Shown here piece after piece: positions 17,350-25,976 of a DNA stretch of 64,000 nucleotides; position 1 is the first letter of the stretch; each line of letters opens with the position of its first letter. Under the pieces are notes generated by a model. It did not search any database. It saw only the letters and a list, made by a program, of their open reading frames with translations, and had not been told where the DNA came from. Position numbers and translations under genes: made by a program. The stretch lies in the NCBI RefSeq assembly GCF_003287975.1, contig NZ_QMKQ01000015.1, positions 44,187-108,186 of the forward strand, in the 5' to 3' direction. The DNA comes from Arthrobacter sp. AQ5-05. Its GTDB lineage: Bacteria; Actinomycetota; Actinomycetes; Actinomycetales; Micrococcaceae.

Positions 17350-18636
17350 CTACGGAACCGAGCGGATGTTGCGCACCAGCAGGGCACCGAAGATGCCGAT
17401 GATGGCTGCCACGACGAACAGGGCCGTGTAGCCGCCGAGCATCTTCAGCGAAACGAACGCGAGCGCCGGGGCGATGACCTGGGGCAGCGAGTTGGCCACG
17501 TTGATCACACCCATGTCCTTGCCCCGGGACTTGGCCGAGGGCAGCACCTGGGTCAACAGCGCAAAGTCCACGGCCAGGTACGCGCCGAAACCGAGTCCCA
17601 GCACCCCGGCACCGATGATGGCGCCGGTGAAGTTCTGCGACACGGCAATGATCAGCGCGGAGCAGGCCACGACGATCGAGGAAACGATCACGAAGATCTT
17701 CCGCTTCCCGCTCCTGTCGCTGATGGGCCCCAGGATCACGGCGCTGATGATGACCATGACCGCGTAGATGCCGGTCAACACCAGCACCCCGCCGGCGGGG
17801 TCGGGGTGCTCGACCACGTCCGTGAGGAAGAAGAGCAGGTAGACGATGGTCATCTGGTTGCCGGTGTTCATCATGAACCGGGTCAACCAGGCCCAGCCGA
17901 AGTCCCGATGTGTCAGCGGATTGATCCAAAAGCCCTTGACGAAGTCCAGCAGGTTGAAGTCGGTGCGGAATTCACGCGGAAGCTGCGGGTCGTTGGGGCG
18001 CAGCACATAGGGGACGACCGCAACCACCAGGGCAGCGGCGCAAATGAAGTAGCCAACGGCGATGTTCCCCGAAATCACGAAGCCCACCACGGCCCCGAGC
18101 AGGATGCCGACGGTTTGGCCCATGGCCGCCAGTCCCCCGATGCCGCCGCGCCGGCGTTCGGGCACGCGGTCGGGGATGGTGGCGGTGACGGTGGAATAGG
18201 CTGCGTTGGCGGCGGCCTGCAGGCCGCACCAGCCCAGCAGCATCAGCCCGACGGTGGTGGCCCCGGAGAGCACCAGCAGCGCGGCCGCACCCAGGATGGC
18301 CCCGGCGAGGATCCACGGCGAGCGGCGGCCCATCTTCGAGACCGTGCGGTCCGACAATGCCCCGAAGAGCGGGTTGGCCACCAGTGCCACCGATGCGCCG
18401 CAGGCGGTGACCAGCGACAGGATCGCTTCCTTGGACCCGGCATCGATGGCCGTGGCCTGCAGCCCGAGCAACACGTTGATGGGGGCGAAGAAGACGATGT
18501 TGATGCCGATGTTGATCGCCACGACCGAGGCCACCCAGCTGCGGGTGACGTCCTCGGTCGGCGTGCGCAGGGCCTCGGGGAGCCCGGCTTCTCCACCGCC
18601 GGCAAGGGCCGTGGGATCGTGGGGTGTGCCCGCCAA
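17350..18636 (-). CDS. MFS transporter (sugar/SLC45-like)
   Basis: This 428-aa major facilitator protein has about 12 TM segments. The first-half loop reads GALSDRTVSKMGRRSPW and the second-half loop PISDRSGKRK. It resembles the GPH/SLC45-type or sugar MFS proteins that open with NIGINIVFFAPINVLLGLQA. No substrate is evident. The TTG start at 18636 directly follows the TAG stop of a 32-aa membrane protein, so expression is probably translationally coupled to it. No independent ribosome site is visible at the TTG. Confidence 0.82.
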   Translation of the reverse strand: MAGTPHDPTALAGGGEAGLPEALRTPTEDVTRSWVASVVAINIGINIVFFAPINVLLGLQATAIDAGSKEAILSLVTACGASVALVANPLFGALSDRTVSKMGRRSPWILAGAILGAAALLVLSGATTVGLMLLGWCGLQAAANAAYSTVTATIPDRVPERRRGGIGGLAAMGQTVGILLGAVVGFVISGNIAVGYFICAAALVVAVVPYVLRPNDPQLPREFRTDFNLLDFVKGFWINPLTHRDFGWAWLTRFMMNTGNQMTIVYLLFFLTDVVEHPDPAGGVLVLTGIYAVMVIISAVILGPISDRSGKRKIFVIVSSIVVACSALIIAVSQNFTGAIIGAGVLGLGFGAYLAVDFALLTQVLPSAKSRGKDMGVINVANSLPQVIAPALAFVSLKMLGGYTALFVVAAIIGIFGALLVRNIRSVP

Positions 18637-18735
18637 CTAGATCATGCCCGAGAGCATGCCTGCTCCGGTCCCCACGAGCAGGGCCCCGATGAGCAGCCAG
18701 GTGATCACTTTGACGCGTTTGCGAATCGATTCCAT
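18637..18735 (-). CDS. Small (32-aa) membrane protein upstream of MFS gene
   Basis: The frame encodes 32 residues: a basic N-terminus (MESIRKRVKV), one hydrophobic helix (ITWLLIGALLVGTGAGML), and a short SGMI tail. The charge pattern, the helix and its position immediately before the MFS TTG (TAG-TTG junction) argue that it is real. A TACGAT -10-like box ends 9 nt before the ATG. It may be a small accessory subunit of the transporter or a coupling leader. It is too short for standard ORF calling. Confidence 0.6.
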   Translation of the reverse strand: MESIRKRVKVITWLLIGALLVGTGAGMLSGMI

Positions 18736-18839
18736 AGTGCGTTTATCGTAGGCGAGTTTTGCTCCCGGCGCCCCTTTGCGGAAACCTGTATTGCGCGTAC
18801 CGCACATCCTTTCGGGCCGGGGCAGATTAGGCTACTGGC

Positions 18840-19673
18840 ATGAACAAAAGCGGATCCGAGCCAATGTTGTGGGCCCCGCGCCACAGCGGCTGGAATCTGG
18901 CCCACCATTTGCTGCCGTCCTATGTGTTGCTGGCCTTCCTGGCGGGCACCGGGGTGTACGCGCTGCTGAACGGACGGCCGGTGCTTTCCACCGGGTTGCT
19001 GGCCAGTGCCCTGGCCGTGCTGATGGGCGTCGTCGCCGCATATCGCCGCCCCACCGCGGACCAGGAGGCCGGGACCGGGGCGGTCGGCACCAGCACGGGA
19101 CCGCGGGCAGCCACGTGCTTCCCGATGTTCCGGACCTCGCCGCAGTGGGCAGCCGCGGTGATGGGCCTGGCGGTGGTGATCCTGGTGGCCACGGTGGCGC
19201 TGAGCGCACGGCTGTTGGTCATCCACAGCTACGACCCGATGGTCTTGATCGTCCTGCTGACGATTTTCCTGCTCGGGATCGGCGTCTATGTCTTGAACCG
19301 CGGGATCCGCATGGCGCGCATTGCCGCCGCATCCCAGGATCCCGGGGTCTATCTCACCCGCAGCCGCATCGTGCTGCACTCCTCGCGCGGCACCCGGGAA
19401 ATCTACTGGAACGACCTCGAGGGCATCGAGCCAACCGATCCGGCCCGCCACCGGCCACTGGGCAAGCGTGGCCCGGCTTGGATCGTGGTGCACCCGCGGG
19501 CCGGGGACACCGTCGGCGCGAAGGACCTGGTGATCCTGGTCCACGAGCTCACAGCCAACCCGGACCAGCTGATGCGCACCCTGGAGCATTATTGGGTCAA
19601 CCCGGCGGACCGGGCCGAGCTCGGGACCGCTGCGGCGCTGGAACGCGTGCGGGGATTCGCTCCGCTTCCCTAG
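18840..19673 (+). CDS. Hypothetical four-TM membrane protein
   Basis: This 277-aa protein has four predicted helices in two pairs (about 28-46, 50-67, 102-124, 131-150). A soluble C-terminal half follows, with VYLTRSRIVLHSSRGTREIYWNDLEGIEP, which looks like a PH-domain-like beta fold seen in bacterial membrane proteins. Function is unknown. The ATG at 18840 lies 6 nt after a TAGGCT hexamer without a Shine-Dalgarno, suggesting a leaderless message. It overlaps the end of the convergent Rieske gene by 4 bp. Confidence 0.75.
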   Translation: MNKSGSEPMLWAPRHSGWNLAHHLLPSYVLLAFLAGTGVYALLNGRPVLSTGLLASALAVLMGVVAAYRRPTADQEAGTGAVGTSTGPRAATCFPMFRTSPQWAAAVMGLAVVILVATVALSARLLVIHSYDPMVLIVLLTIFLLGIGVYVLNRGIRMARIAAASQDPGVYLTRSRIVLHSSRGTREIYWNDLEGIEPTDPARHRPLGKRGPAWIVVHPRAGDTVGAKDLVILVHELTANPDQLMRTLEHYWVNPADRAELGTAAALERVRGFAPLP

Positions 19674-20035
19674 TTTCCGCCCGCGGCCGTTCCCGGATGC
19701 AGCAGCACCCGCCCGGCCAGGAGATCGACCCTGTGGGTGCGGGCATCGCGGAGGGCCGGCAGGCACAGCACCTTCCCGTCGCACAGGCGGAAGCGCGAGG
19801 AATGCAGCGGGCATTCGATCTCGCCGTCCTCGAGCCAGCCCTCGGACAGGGACGCGACCTCGTGCGGGCACTCGTCGTCCAGCGCGTAGTAACGCCCGGA
19901 ATCGGTGCGGAAGAGCGCTATGTCCTCCGGGTACCCGCTGGTTTCCGCGGGGACCAGCACGGCGCTGCCCGGTTCCAGCAGTTCCTCGTCGCCCAGGTCG
20001 ACCACCGGGGTGCCGGGGCCGGTTTCGGTGTCCAT
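19670..20035 (-). CDS. Rieske [2Fe-2S] ferredoxin (BphA3-like), last gene of biotin operon
   Basis: This 121-aa electron-transfer protein carries the Rieske cluster ligands C-P-H (Cys56, His58) and C-P-L-H (Cys75, His78). The spacing and size are those of stand-alone oxygenase ferredoxins. It lies 117 bp downstream of a BphA4-type ferredoxin reductase on the same strand, so the two form a standard NAD(P)H-reductase-ferredoxin chain. The nearest oxygenase in the operon is the P450 between bioF and bioD. The ATG at 20035 is chosen because the Rieske fold begins soon after; the frame is open much further upstream. Confidence 0.82.
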   Translation of the reverse strand: MDTETGPGTPVVDLGDEELLEPGSAVLVPAETSGYPEDIALFRTDSGRYYALDDECPHEVASLSEGWLEDGEIECPLHSSRFRLCDGKVLCLPALRDARTHRVDLLAGRVLLHPGTAAGGN

Positions 20036-20151
20036 GCGATTGCGCCTATCTCTGAAGGGGAGGGCGGACCGGGGCAACCGGCCGCCGCTGCCCCCAGTCT
20101 TGCCCTTCCGTGCCCGGGCGGGCAAGGGCTGGCGCCCCTCGGGCGCAAGGT

Positions 20152-21396
20152 TCAGCGGGCCAGTTTCTTCAGCGGGACCTCGGGGTCGGCGAGCGCTTCG
20201 GGCGGGACGACGATGCCGCGGTCGATGATGCGCCGGGCTGCCCGGATCATCAGTCCGCCGTCGATCGCCGCGGCCCCGAGCATCCGCCCGTCCGCGGCAA
20301 CGTTGAAGGCGGCCACCGGTTCCCCCTCCTTCAGGCGCAGGATGGTGGTCCCTTCGGCGTTCATGTCCCCCACGCCCTCGACGTGGGTGCCGTGGCGGTC
20401 GGACCAGAACCACGAGGCGCCGTGCACCGGCGGTTCCTGGCCCAGGATCGCGGCGGCCGCGGTGGCCCCGGTGTTCATGGCATGTTCCCAGTGCTCCCCG
20501 CGCCGCAGCAGCGTCCCGTCGGCGGACCGGGTGCGGGCCATGTCCCCCACGGCGTAGATCCGCGGGTTCGAGGTGCGCTGGCGCTCATCGACCAGCACCC
20601 CGTTGTCGGTTGCCAGGCCCGCGGCCCGGGCAAGGGCGGTGTTGGGGATGATGCCGATGCCCACGAGCACCTCGTCGCACTCGATGACCCGGCCGTCGGC
20701 CAGCTCGATCCGGTGGCCCGCCCCGGTCCGCTTGATGCCCGCGGGCGTGCCGTGGACGACGGTGATGCCCGCATCGGAGTGCATGGCGTGCAGCCGGTGT
20801 GCCAGCTCCGGGCCGACGGCCGGGACCAGGGGGGTCTCGACGGGATCGATGAGGGTGACCGTTGCCCCGAGGGCCAGCGCCGAGGAGGCGACCTCGGCTC
20901 CGATGAGCCCGGCCCCGACGATGGCCAGCCGGATGCCCGGGGCGAGCTTGCCGCGCAACGTGTCTGCATCGGCGCGGCTGCGCAGCACCAGCACCGAGTC
21001 CAGGTCCCCGCCGGCCACCGGCAGCGGGCGCGCGGAGCCGCCGGTGGCCAGCACCAGGGTGTCGGCGTGCAGTTTCCTGCCGTCCTCAAGTTCCACGCCC
21101 AGCGGTTCGGTCGCCAGCGCGTGCACCGTGGCACGGAGAAGTCCGATGCGGTGTTCGGAGAACCAGGAGGCCGGTGCCAGTTCGATGCCGGCGGCGTCCT
21201 TGTCCCCCAGCAGGTAGGCCTTGCTCAGCGGCGGTCGGTCGTACGGGATCCCGGCGGGGTCGATGATGTCGATGGTGCCGGTGAAGCCGCGCGTCCGCAG
21301 GTTCTGCGCGACGGTGAACCCGGCCAGGCCGCCGCCGACGATCAGGATGGATTCAATGCTCATGGGGGGGTGTTGCCGATCCGTGGAGGTGGTCAT
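20152..21396 (-). CDS. FAD-dependent ferredoxin reductase (BphA4/rubredoxin-reductase type)
   Basis: This 414-aa flavoprotein of the oxygenase-coupled NADH-ferredoxin reductase group has two dinucleotide folds: an FAD GGGLAGFTVAQNLR motif near residue 20 and an NAD(P) IVGAGLIGAEVASSAL motif in the middle. The IYAVGDMART motif binds the FAD tail. YDRPPLSKAYL is typical of the BphA4/putidaredoxin-reductase group. It probably passes electrons from NAD(P)H to the downstream Rieske ferredoxin. Start candidates are 21396 and the ATG at 21363 (MSIESI); neither has a clear ribosome site. It lies 55 bp downstream of bioD. Confidence 0.85.
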   Translation of the reverse strand: MTTSTDRQHPPMSIESILIVGGGLAGFTVAQNLRTRGFTGTIDIIDPAGIPYDRPPLSKAYLLGDKDAAGIELAPASWFSEHRIGLLRATVHALATEPLGVELEDGRKLHADTLVLATGGSARPLPVAGGDLDSVLVLRSRADADTLRGKLAPGIRLAIVGAGLIGAEVASSALALGATVTLIDPVETPLVPAVGPELAHRLHAMHSDAGITVVHGTPAGIKRTGAGHRIELADGRVIECDEVLVGIGIIPNTALARAAGLATDNGVLVDERQRTSNPRIYAVGDMARTRSADGTLLRRGEHWEHAMNTGATAAAAILGQEPPVHGASWFWSDRHGTHVEGVGDMNAEGTTILRLKEGEPVAAFNVAADGRMLGAAAIDGGLMIRAARRIIDRGIVVPPEALADPEVPLKKLAR

Positions 21397-21450
21397 GGAG
21401 GTTCAGCGCTGCGGGCCGGCACAACCTTGTGCCTGGCTGCTGCTCTCCCA

Positions 21451-22236
21451 TCATCCCGCGTGGGCGGGCTCCGGCACAAAGCCGGTACGTCCGTCCGTGG
21501 TGTCCGGGGCAACCTGCAGCGGCGCTTCGTCGAGCACCGGGGCCAGCTTCCGGCCCGCCGCGTGCAGGATCCGTTGTCTGCGCGCCGGGTTGGCCACTGC
21601 CCCGGCCGGCGGCCCCTCGGCCCACGCCCAGCCGTGGCGCCCGGCCAGCGCGCGCAAGTTCGTCCGGTTCCGCTGCTGCAGCGCGGTGGGCTCGACCGGG
21701 AAGCTTCCCGGCACCAGCACGCCGCGGGCAAAGCCGCGCGCCGCGGCGGCTTCCAGGGTCAGCGCCGTGTGGTTCAACGTCCCCAGGTCCGGGCGGGTGG
21801 CCACCACCAGCCGGGCACCCAGCCCGCGGGCCATATCCGCGATGGTGTCCCCGGCCAGGGTCAGGGACACCAGCAGGCCGCCGGCACCCTCGATGAGCAG
21901 CACATCGTGCCACTTGGCCAGGGCCCGGGCGCGGCGCAGGTGGTCGGCCAGGGTGGGCAGCGCCGCGGCTGCGGCAGGTCCCCCGGAGTGCAGCGCGGCA
22001 TCCACCGGCGCCATCGGATCTTTCAGCCGCACGCCCTCGGACACGGTGAGCTGCGGCGGGTTCCCCAGCCAGTTCCCGATCGCGTGCACGTCGCCGTCCT
22101 GCCCGGGTTCCACGCCGGTTTGAGTGGGCTTGTAGATGGCCACCGAATGCCCCGCATCCAGGGCTTCGGCGGCCAGGGCCGCGGTGAGCACGGTCTTGCC
22201 GACGTCGGTGTCGGTTCCGGTGACGGCGATGATCAT
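21451..22236 (-). CDS. bioD: Dethiobiotin synthase
   Basis: This enzyme closes the ureido ring of dethiobiotin from DAPA, CO2 and ATP, about 261 aa. The P-loop GTDTDVGKT is near the N-terminus. The IYKPTQTG lysine motif and the IEGAGGLLVSL substrate loop follow. The ATG at 22236 overlaps the P450 stop by 4 bp (ATGA); the longer frame to 22308 belongs to the P450 coding region. The C-terminal half is somewhat longer than E. coli BioD. It is the last core biotin gene of the operon. Confidence 0.92.
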   Translation of the reverse strand: MIIAVTGTDTDVGKTVLTAALAAEALDAGHSVAIYKPTQTGVEPGQDGDVHAIGNWLGNPPQLTVSEGVRLKDPMAPVDAALHSGGPAAAAALPTLADHLRRARALAKWHDVLLIEGAGGLLVSLTLAGDTIADMARGLGARLVVATRPDLGTLNHTALTLEAAAARGFARGVLVPGSFPVEPTALQQRNRTNLRALAGRHGWAWAEGPPAGAVANPARRQRILHAAGRKLAPVLDEAPLQVAPDTTDGRTGFVPEPAHAG

Positions 22237-23405
22237 GCCGCCACCCCCGCACCCGGCCGCGAGCTGAACACGGTGCGCGGCCACTGGAAGGAGAGCAGGT
22301 GCATCCATTCCGGCTCCCCGCCGGCCGGTTCGAGCCCCGGCAACGCGCGGGCCGCGGTGTGCAGCACCACCTCGGTTTCCAGCCGTGCCAGCGCGGCGCC
22401 GAGGCAGCGGTGGATCCCGTACCCGAAGGCCAGCGAATCGTCGTCCCGGCCCTCCATCAGGGCCCCGCCCGAGAGCCGGAGCACCAGCTGCTCCCCGGCG
22501 GCAAAGCGCCCACCGTCCAGCTCGATGTCGGCCCGCGCCACCCGGCGCCAGGTCGGCACCGAGGAGGCTCGCGCCAGCGACTGGGCGACCAGCTCCGCGG
22601 CTGCGGTTTCCTGCGCGCAGGATTCCCAGCGGCCTTCGTGCAGCGCGGCGGCCAGCGTCGTGGAGATCAGCATCGCGGTGGTCTCCTGCCCGGCAATGGT
22701 CAGGAAGTAGCCCAGCGAGCGGATCCGGTCCAGGTCCACCCCGCCCTGGTGCAGCGCCGCATAGAGGTTTCCGTCGTCGCGGGCCACGGCCTGCGCGACC
22801 GAGGTGCGCAGCCAGGCGTGGAATCCGGCGGCGCTGGCGGCAAGTTCCAGCTGCCGGGCGGCATCGGGCCAGCCCCAGAAGAGTTCCAGGGAATCAAGGC
22901 TCCAGGCCTTGAGGTCGGCGGCGGGCGGGACCGGGATCCCGGTGAGCCGGGCCATGACCTCGGGCGGGATGGCCGCGGCCAGGTGCGCGGCCAGGTCGAC
23001 GCGGGCGCCGTTGCGGTAGTCGGCAGCCAGCCCGGCGCAGATCCCGGCCACGCGTGCCCGGATGGGTTCCGCCTGCGCAGCGACCCTGGCGGGGCTGAAG
23101 AAGCGTGCCACGATGCGGCGGACCGCCAGGTGCGCTGCCCCGCCGGCACTGGCCAGCACCGGGGGCAGGAAGAAACGCTCGGCGGCCAGGATGCGCAGGG
23201 CCGCCGGTTCCAGGTCGATGGCGGTGTCAAGGGCGTTGGCCGGGGTGAAGTCCTCGGGGCGTTGCAGGATCCGGCGCACCAGGGCGGGGTCCTCGATGCT
23301 GCGGTAGCGGTTGTTGACCACCTCGGGGTAGGCGTCGGGCAGTGCCGTGGCCAGCGGCACGGGCGTCGGGGCAACGGCCGTGGACCCGGCAAAGGGACAA
23401 CTCAT
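22233..23405 (-). CDS. Cytochrome P450 in biotin operon (BioI-like role proposed; non-canonical)
   Basis: This 390-aa heme-thiolate protein has the I-helix oxygen motif AGQETT (238-243) and the heme-binding loop FGYGIHRCLG (Cys334). Two features are odd. No ExxR motif is found where the K-helix should be; the region reads ELVAQSLAR (271-279), reminiscent of CYP157-type P450s that lack ExxR. The meander before the Cys loop is also about 15-20 residues shorter than usual. The gene overlaps bioF and bioD by 4 bp on each side (ATGA), so it is co-translated with biotin synthesis genes. By analogy with Bacillus BioI it may cleave acyl-ACP to pimeloyl-ACP. That is inference. Confidence 0.8.
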   Translation of the reverse strand: MSCPFAGSTAVAPTPVPLATALPDAYPEVVNNRYRSIEDPALVRRILQRPEDFTPANALDTAIDLEPAALRILAAERFFLPPVLASAGGAAHLAVRRIVARFFSPARVAAQAEPIRARVAGICAGLAADYRNGARVDLAAHLAAAIPPEVMARLTGIPVPPAADLKAWSLDSLELFWGWPDAARQLELAASAAGFHAWLRTSVAQAVARDDGNLYAALHQGGVDLDRIRSLGYFLTIAGQETTAMLISTTLAAALHEGRWESCAQETAAAELVAQSLARASSVPTWRRVARADIELDGGRFAAGEQLVLRLSGGALMEGRDDDSLAFGYGIHRCLGAALARLETEVVLHTAARALPGLEPAGGEPEWMHLLSFQWPRTVFSSRPGAGVAA

Positions 23406-24616
23406 GATTCTTCCTTCAGGATGGTGGCGGCAATGGTGTGCAGGGCGGCGAGCAGCTCGCGCCGGTGGTGGTTGGCGTGGGCGGTGATCCGCAGTCGGGA
23501 CACCCCGTCGGGCACGGACGGGGGCCGGAAGCAGGCCACGGCGATGCCGCGGGCGCGCAGGGCTGCGGCGGTGCGCACCGCGGTGGCGGCGTCGGCCATG
23601 GTGATCGAGTGCACCGCGCCGGCACCCCGCTCGATGCGCCCGGACAGGTGCGGCACCGCGGCCAGGGTGTCGTGCACCAGGGCGGCGTTGCGCCCCAGCC
23701 GTCCCAGTAGATGAGTGTCGGCCAGTGCCAGGGCGGCCAGTGCGGCGCCGGCCGCGGCCGGGGCCAGCGCGGTGTCGAAGAGGAAGGTGCGGGAGGTGTT
23801 CACCAGGTGCTCGCGCAGCAACCCCGCCGCTTCCCCGCCCAGCAGCACCACACCGCCCTGGGCGCCCAGGGCCTTGGAGAGCGTGGCGGTGGCGATGACG
23901 TGCCCTGCCCCGGCCAGCCCGGCGGCTCGCAGCGCGGAGCCGGTGTGCGTGGTGGCCAGCGAGTGGGCCTCGTCGATGAGAAGCAGCGCCCCGAACTCGG
24001 TGCACAGTGCAGCCGCGGCGGCCAGGTCGGCGGCGTCCCCCAGCACCGAGTAGAGAGATTCGAGCACCAGCGCCACGCGCGGGGCCGGTGCCGGCGAATC
24101 GCGGTTTGCCTCGAGCAGCGCCCTGGCGGCGTCGAGGTCGTTGTGGGCGGCGGTGGCCACCCTGGCCCCGGAGAGGCGGGCGCCGTCGATCAGGCTGGCG
24201 TGGGCGTGGGCGTCGAGGATGAAATGGCTGCCAGGTCCGCCCAGGGCCTGCAGGACCCCGAGGTTCGCGGTGTAGCCACTGGAAAACACCAGCGCTGCGG
24301 CCCTGCCGGTGTAGTCGCACAGCGCCTCCTCGAGTGCGGTGTGCACCGCCAGGGTGCCGGTGGCCACGCGGCTGGCGGCGGCACCGGCCCCGTGGCGGGA
24401 GGCGGCCTCCCCGGCGGCGGCACGCACCGCCGGGTGCGCACCCAGGCCCAGGTAGTCGTTGGAGGCCAGGTCCACCAATTGCCCGCGGCTGCTCTCCACC
24501 CGGTGCAGCCCGCGGGCCGCACGCACCCGTGCCCGTCCGTCCAGCCACGTCCCCCACGCCTCCGGAACCGCCGCGGGCGCTTCGGCGGCCGGGGCGCTGC
24601 TAGGATCCGTGGACAT
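23402..24616 (-). CDS. bioF: 8-amino-7-oxononanoate synthase
   Basis: This PLP-dependent alpha-oxoamine synthase, 404 aa, condenses pimeloyl thioester and alanine to KAPA. Family motifs are LVDLASNDYLGLGAHP, GSHFILDAHAHASLIDG, LLIDEAHSLA (the Asp/His that stack on PLP), and the lysine motif TATLSKALGAQGG. The ATG at 24616 lies inside the 3' end of bioA (17-bp overlap). It is coupled to the P450 gene through ATGA. It is a normal-length member. Confidence 0.93.
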   Translation of the reverse strand: MSTDPSSAPAAEAPAAVPEAWGTWLDGRARVRAARGLHRVESSRGQLVDLASNDYLGLGAHPAVRAAAGEAASRHGAGAAASRVATGTLAVHTALEEALCDYTGRAAALVFSSGYTANLGVLQALGGPGSHFILDAHAHASLIDGARLSGARVATAAHNDLDAARALLEANRDSPAPAPRVALVLESLYSVLGDAADLAAAAALCTEFGALLLIDEAHSLATTHTGSALRAAGLAGAGHVIATATLSKALGAQGGVVLLGGEAAGLLREHLVNTSRTFLFDTALAPAAAGAALAALALADTHLLGRLGRNAALVHDTLAAVPHLSGRIERGAGAVHSITMADAATAVRTAAALRARGIAVACFRPPSVPDGVSRLRITAHANHHRRELLAALHTIAATILKEES

Positions 24617-25976
24617 GGTCCACCGCCGCGACCAGGGCTGCGCCCAGCAGCCGGATCTCGTCCGCGCTGCTGATGTAGGGCGGCATCACGTAGACCAAAT
24701 CGCGGAAGGGCCGCACCCAGGCCCCGTGGCGGACCGCGGCCGCGGTCACCTCCGCGACGCGCACCTGCTCGTGCAGCTGGATGACGCCGACCCCTCCCAG
24801 CACCCGCACGTCCAACACGTTCGGCAGCGCGGCGGCCGGGGCGAGGGCTTCGAGCAGCCCGGTCTCCAGGGCGGCCACCTGGCCGCGCCAGGGGGCGTCG
24901 GCGGCGTGCGGGTCCCCGGATCCGGTGAGCAGTCCCAGCGAGGCGTTGGCCACCGCGCAGGCCAACGGGTTGCCCATGAAGGTGGGCCCGTGCAGCAGCG
25001 CCGTGCCGGTGCCGTGCGCCCCGCCCAGCGCGCCTGCGACCTGCGGGGTGCAGAGCATCGCGGCCAGGGTCAGGTAGCCGCCGGTCAGCGCCTTGCCCAC
25101 GCACATCACGTCCGGCACCACGCCCGCCCATTCGCTGGCAAACAGCTTGCCGGTGCGCCCGAAGCCGGTGGCGATCTCATCGAGCACCAGCAGCAGGTCG
25201 TGTTCGTCGGCGATCTCGCGCAGCACGCGCAGCGCCGCGGGGGCGTAGACGTACATGCCCCCGGCGCCCTGCAGGACCGGCTCGGCAATGATTCCGGCCA
25301 GTTCCGGGGCATGGGCCGCGGCCAGCGCGCGGGATTCGGTTTCCCAGCCTGCAAATTCGGCAGCATCGAATTCCCAGGTGTCCTCCACGGTCAGCCGGGC
25401 GGCCGGGGGCCGGGGCAGGAAGAGCTGTTCGGCCCCGGGCCGGGCGAAGGCCGCGTGCATGCCGTCGACCGGGTCGCAGACGCCCATCGCGGCGAAGGTG
25501 TCCCCGTGGTAGCCGCCGCGCAGCGCGGCAAAGCGCTGCCGTCCGGGGTGCCCGCGGGCATGCTGGTATTGCAGCACGAGCTTGAGCGCGACCTCCACGG
25601 AGATCGAACCCGAGTCGGCCAGGAACACGTGGGCCAGGTCGCCCGGGGCCATGGCAACGAGCCGCTCGGCCAGTTCCACGGCCGGGGCGTGGGTCAACCC
25701 GCCGAACATCACGTGGCTGAACGAATCGATCTGCGCGTGCGCGGCGGCATCCAGCACCGGGTTGCGGTAGCCGTGCACCATCGACCACCAGGAGCCCATG
25801 CCGTCGATGACCTCGTGGGTGCCGTGAGCGTCATCGAGCGTGAGCCGCACGCCGTTGGCCCCCGTGACCGCGTAGCGGGCCCCGGCGTCCAGGGAGGCAT
25901 AGGGGTGCCAGAGCAACCCGGAGTCCCGGGCCAGCAGTTCCCGGCCGCGCGTCGCGAGGTGGGCCGCGGCGCTCAC
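24600..25976 (-). CDS. bioA: Adenosylmethionine-8-amino-7-oxononanoate aminotransferase
   Basis: This class III PLP aminotransferase, 458 aa, converts KAPA to DAPA with SAM as amino donor. Visible motifs are [16 protein letters not shown] (BioA-specific), [41 protein letters not shown] and the PLP lysine in [11 protein letters not shown]. The Ser-Ile-Ser variant of the usual GSVAVE segment is a minor oddity. The start is GTG at 25976, overlapping the bioB stop (GTGA). It is the second gene of the operon. Confidence 0.93.
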   Translation of the reverse strand: MSAAAHLATRGRELLARDSGLLWHPYASLDAGARYAVTGANGVRLTLDDAHGTHEVIDGMGSWWSMVHGYRNPVLDAAAHAQIDSFSHVMFGGLTHAPAVELAERLVAMAPGDLAHVFLADSGSISVEVALKLVLQYQHARGHPGRQRFAALRGGYHGDTFAAMGVCDPVDGMHAAFARPGAEQLFLPRPPAARLTVEDTWEFDAAEFAGWETESRALAAAHAPELAGIIAEPVLQGAGGMYVYAPAALRVLREIADEHDLLLVLDEIATGFGRTGKLFASEWAGVVPDVMCVGKALTGGYLTLAAMLCTPQVAGALGGAHGTGTALLHGPTFMGNPLACAVANASLGLLTGSGDPHAADAPWRGQVAALETGLLEALAPAAALPNVLDVRVLGGVGVIQLHEQVRVAEVTAAAVRHGAWVRPFRDLVYVMPPYISSADEIRLLGAALVAAVDHVHGS

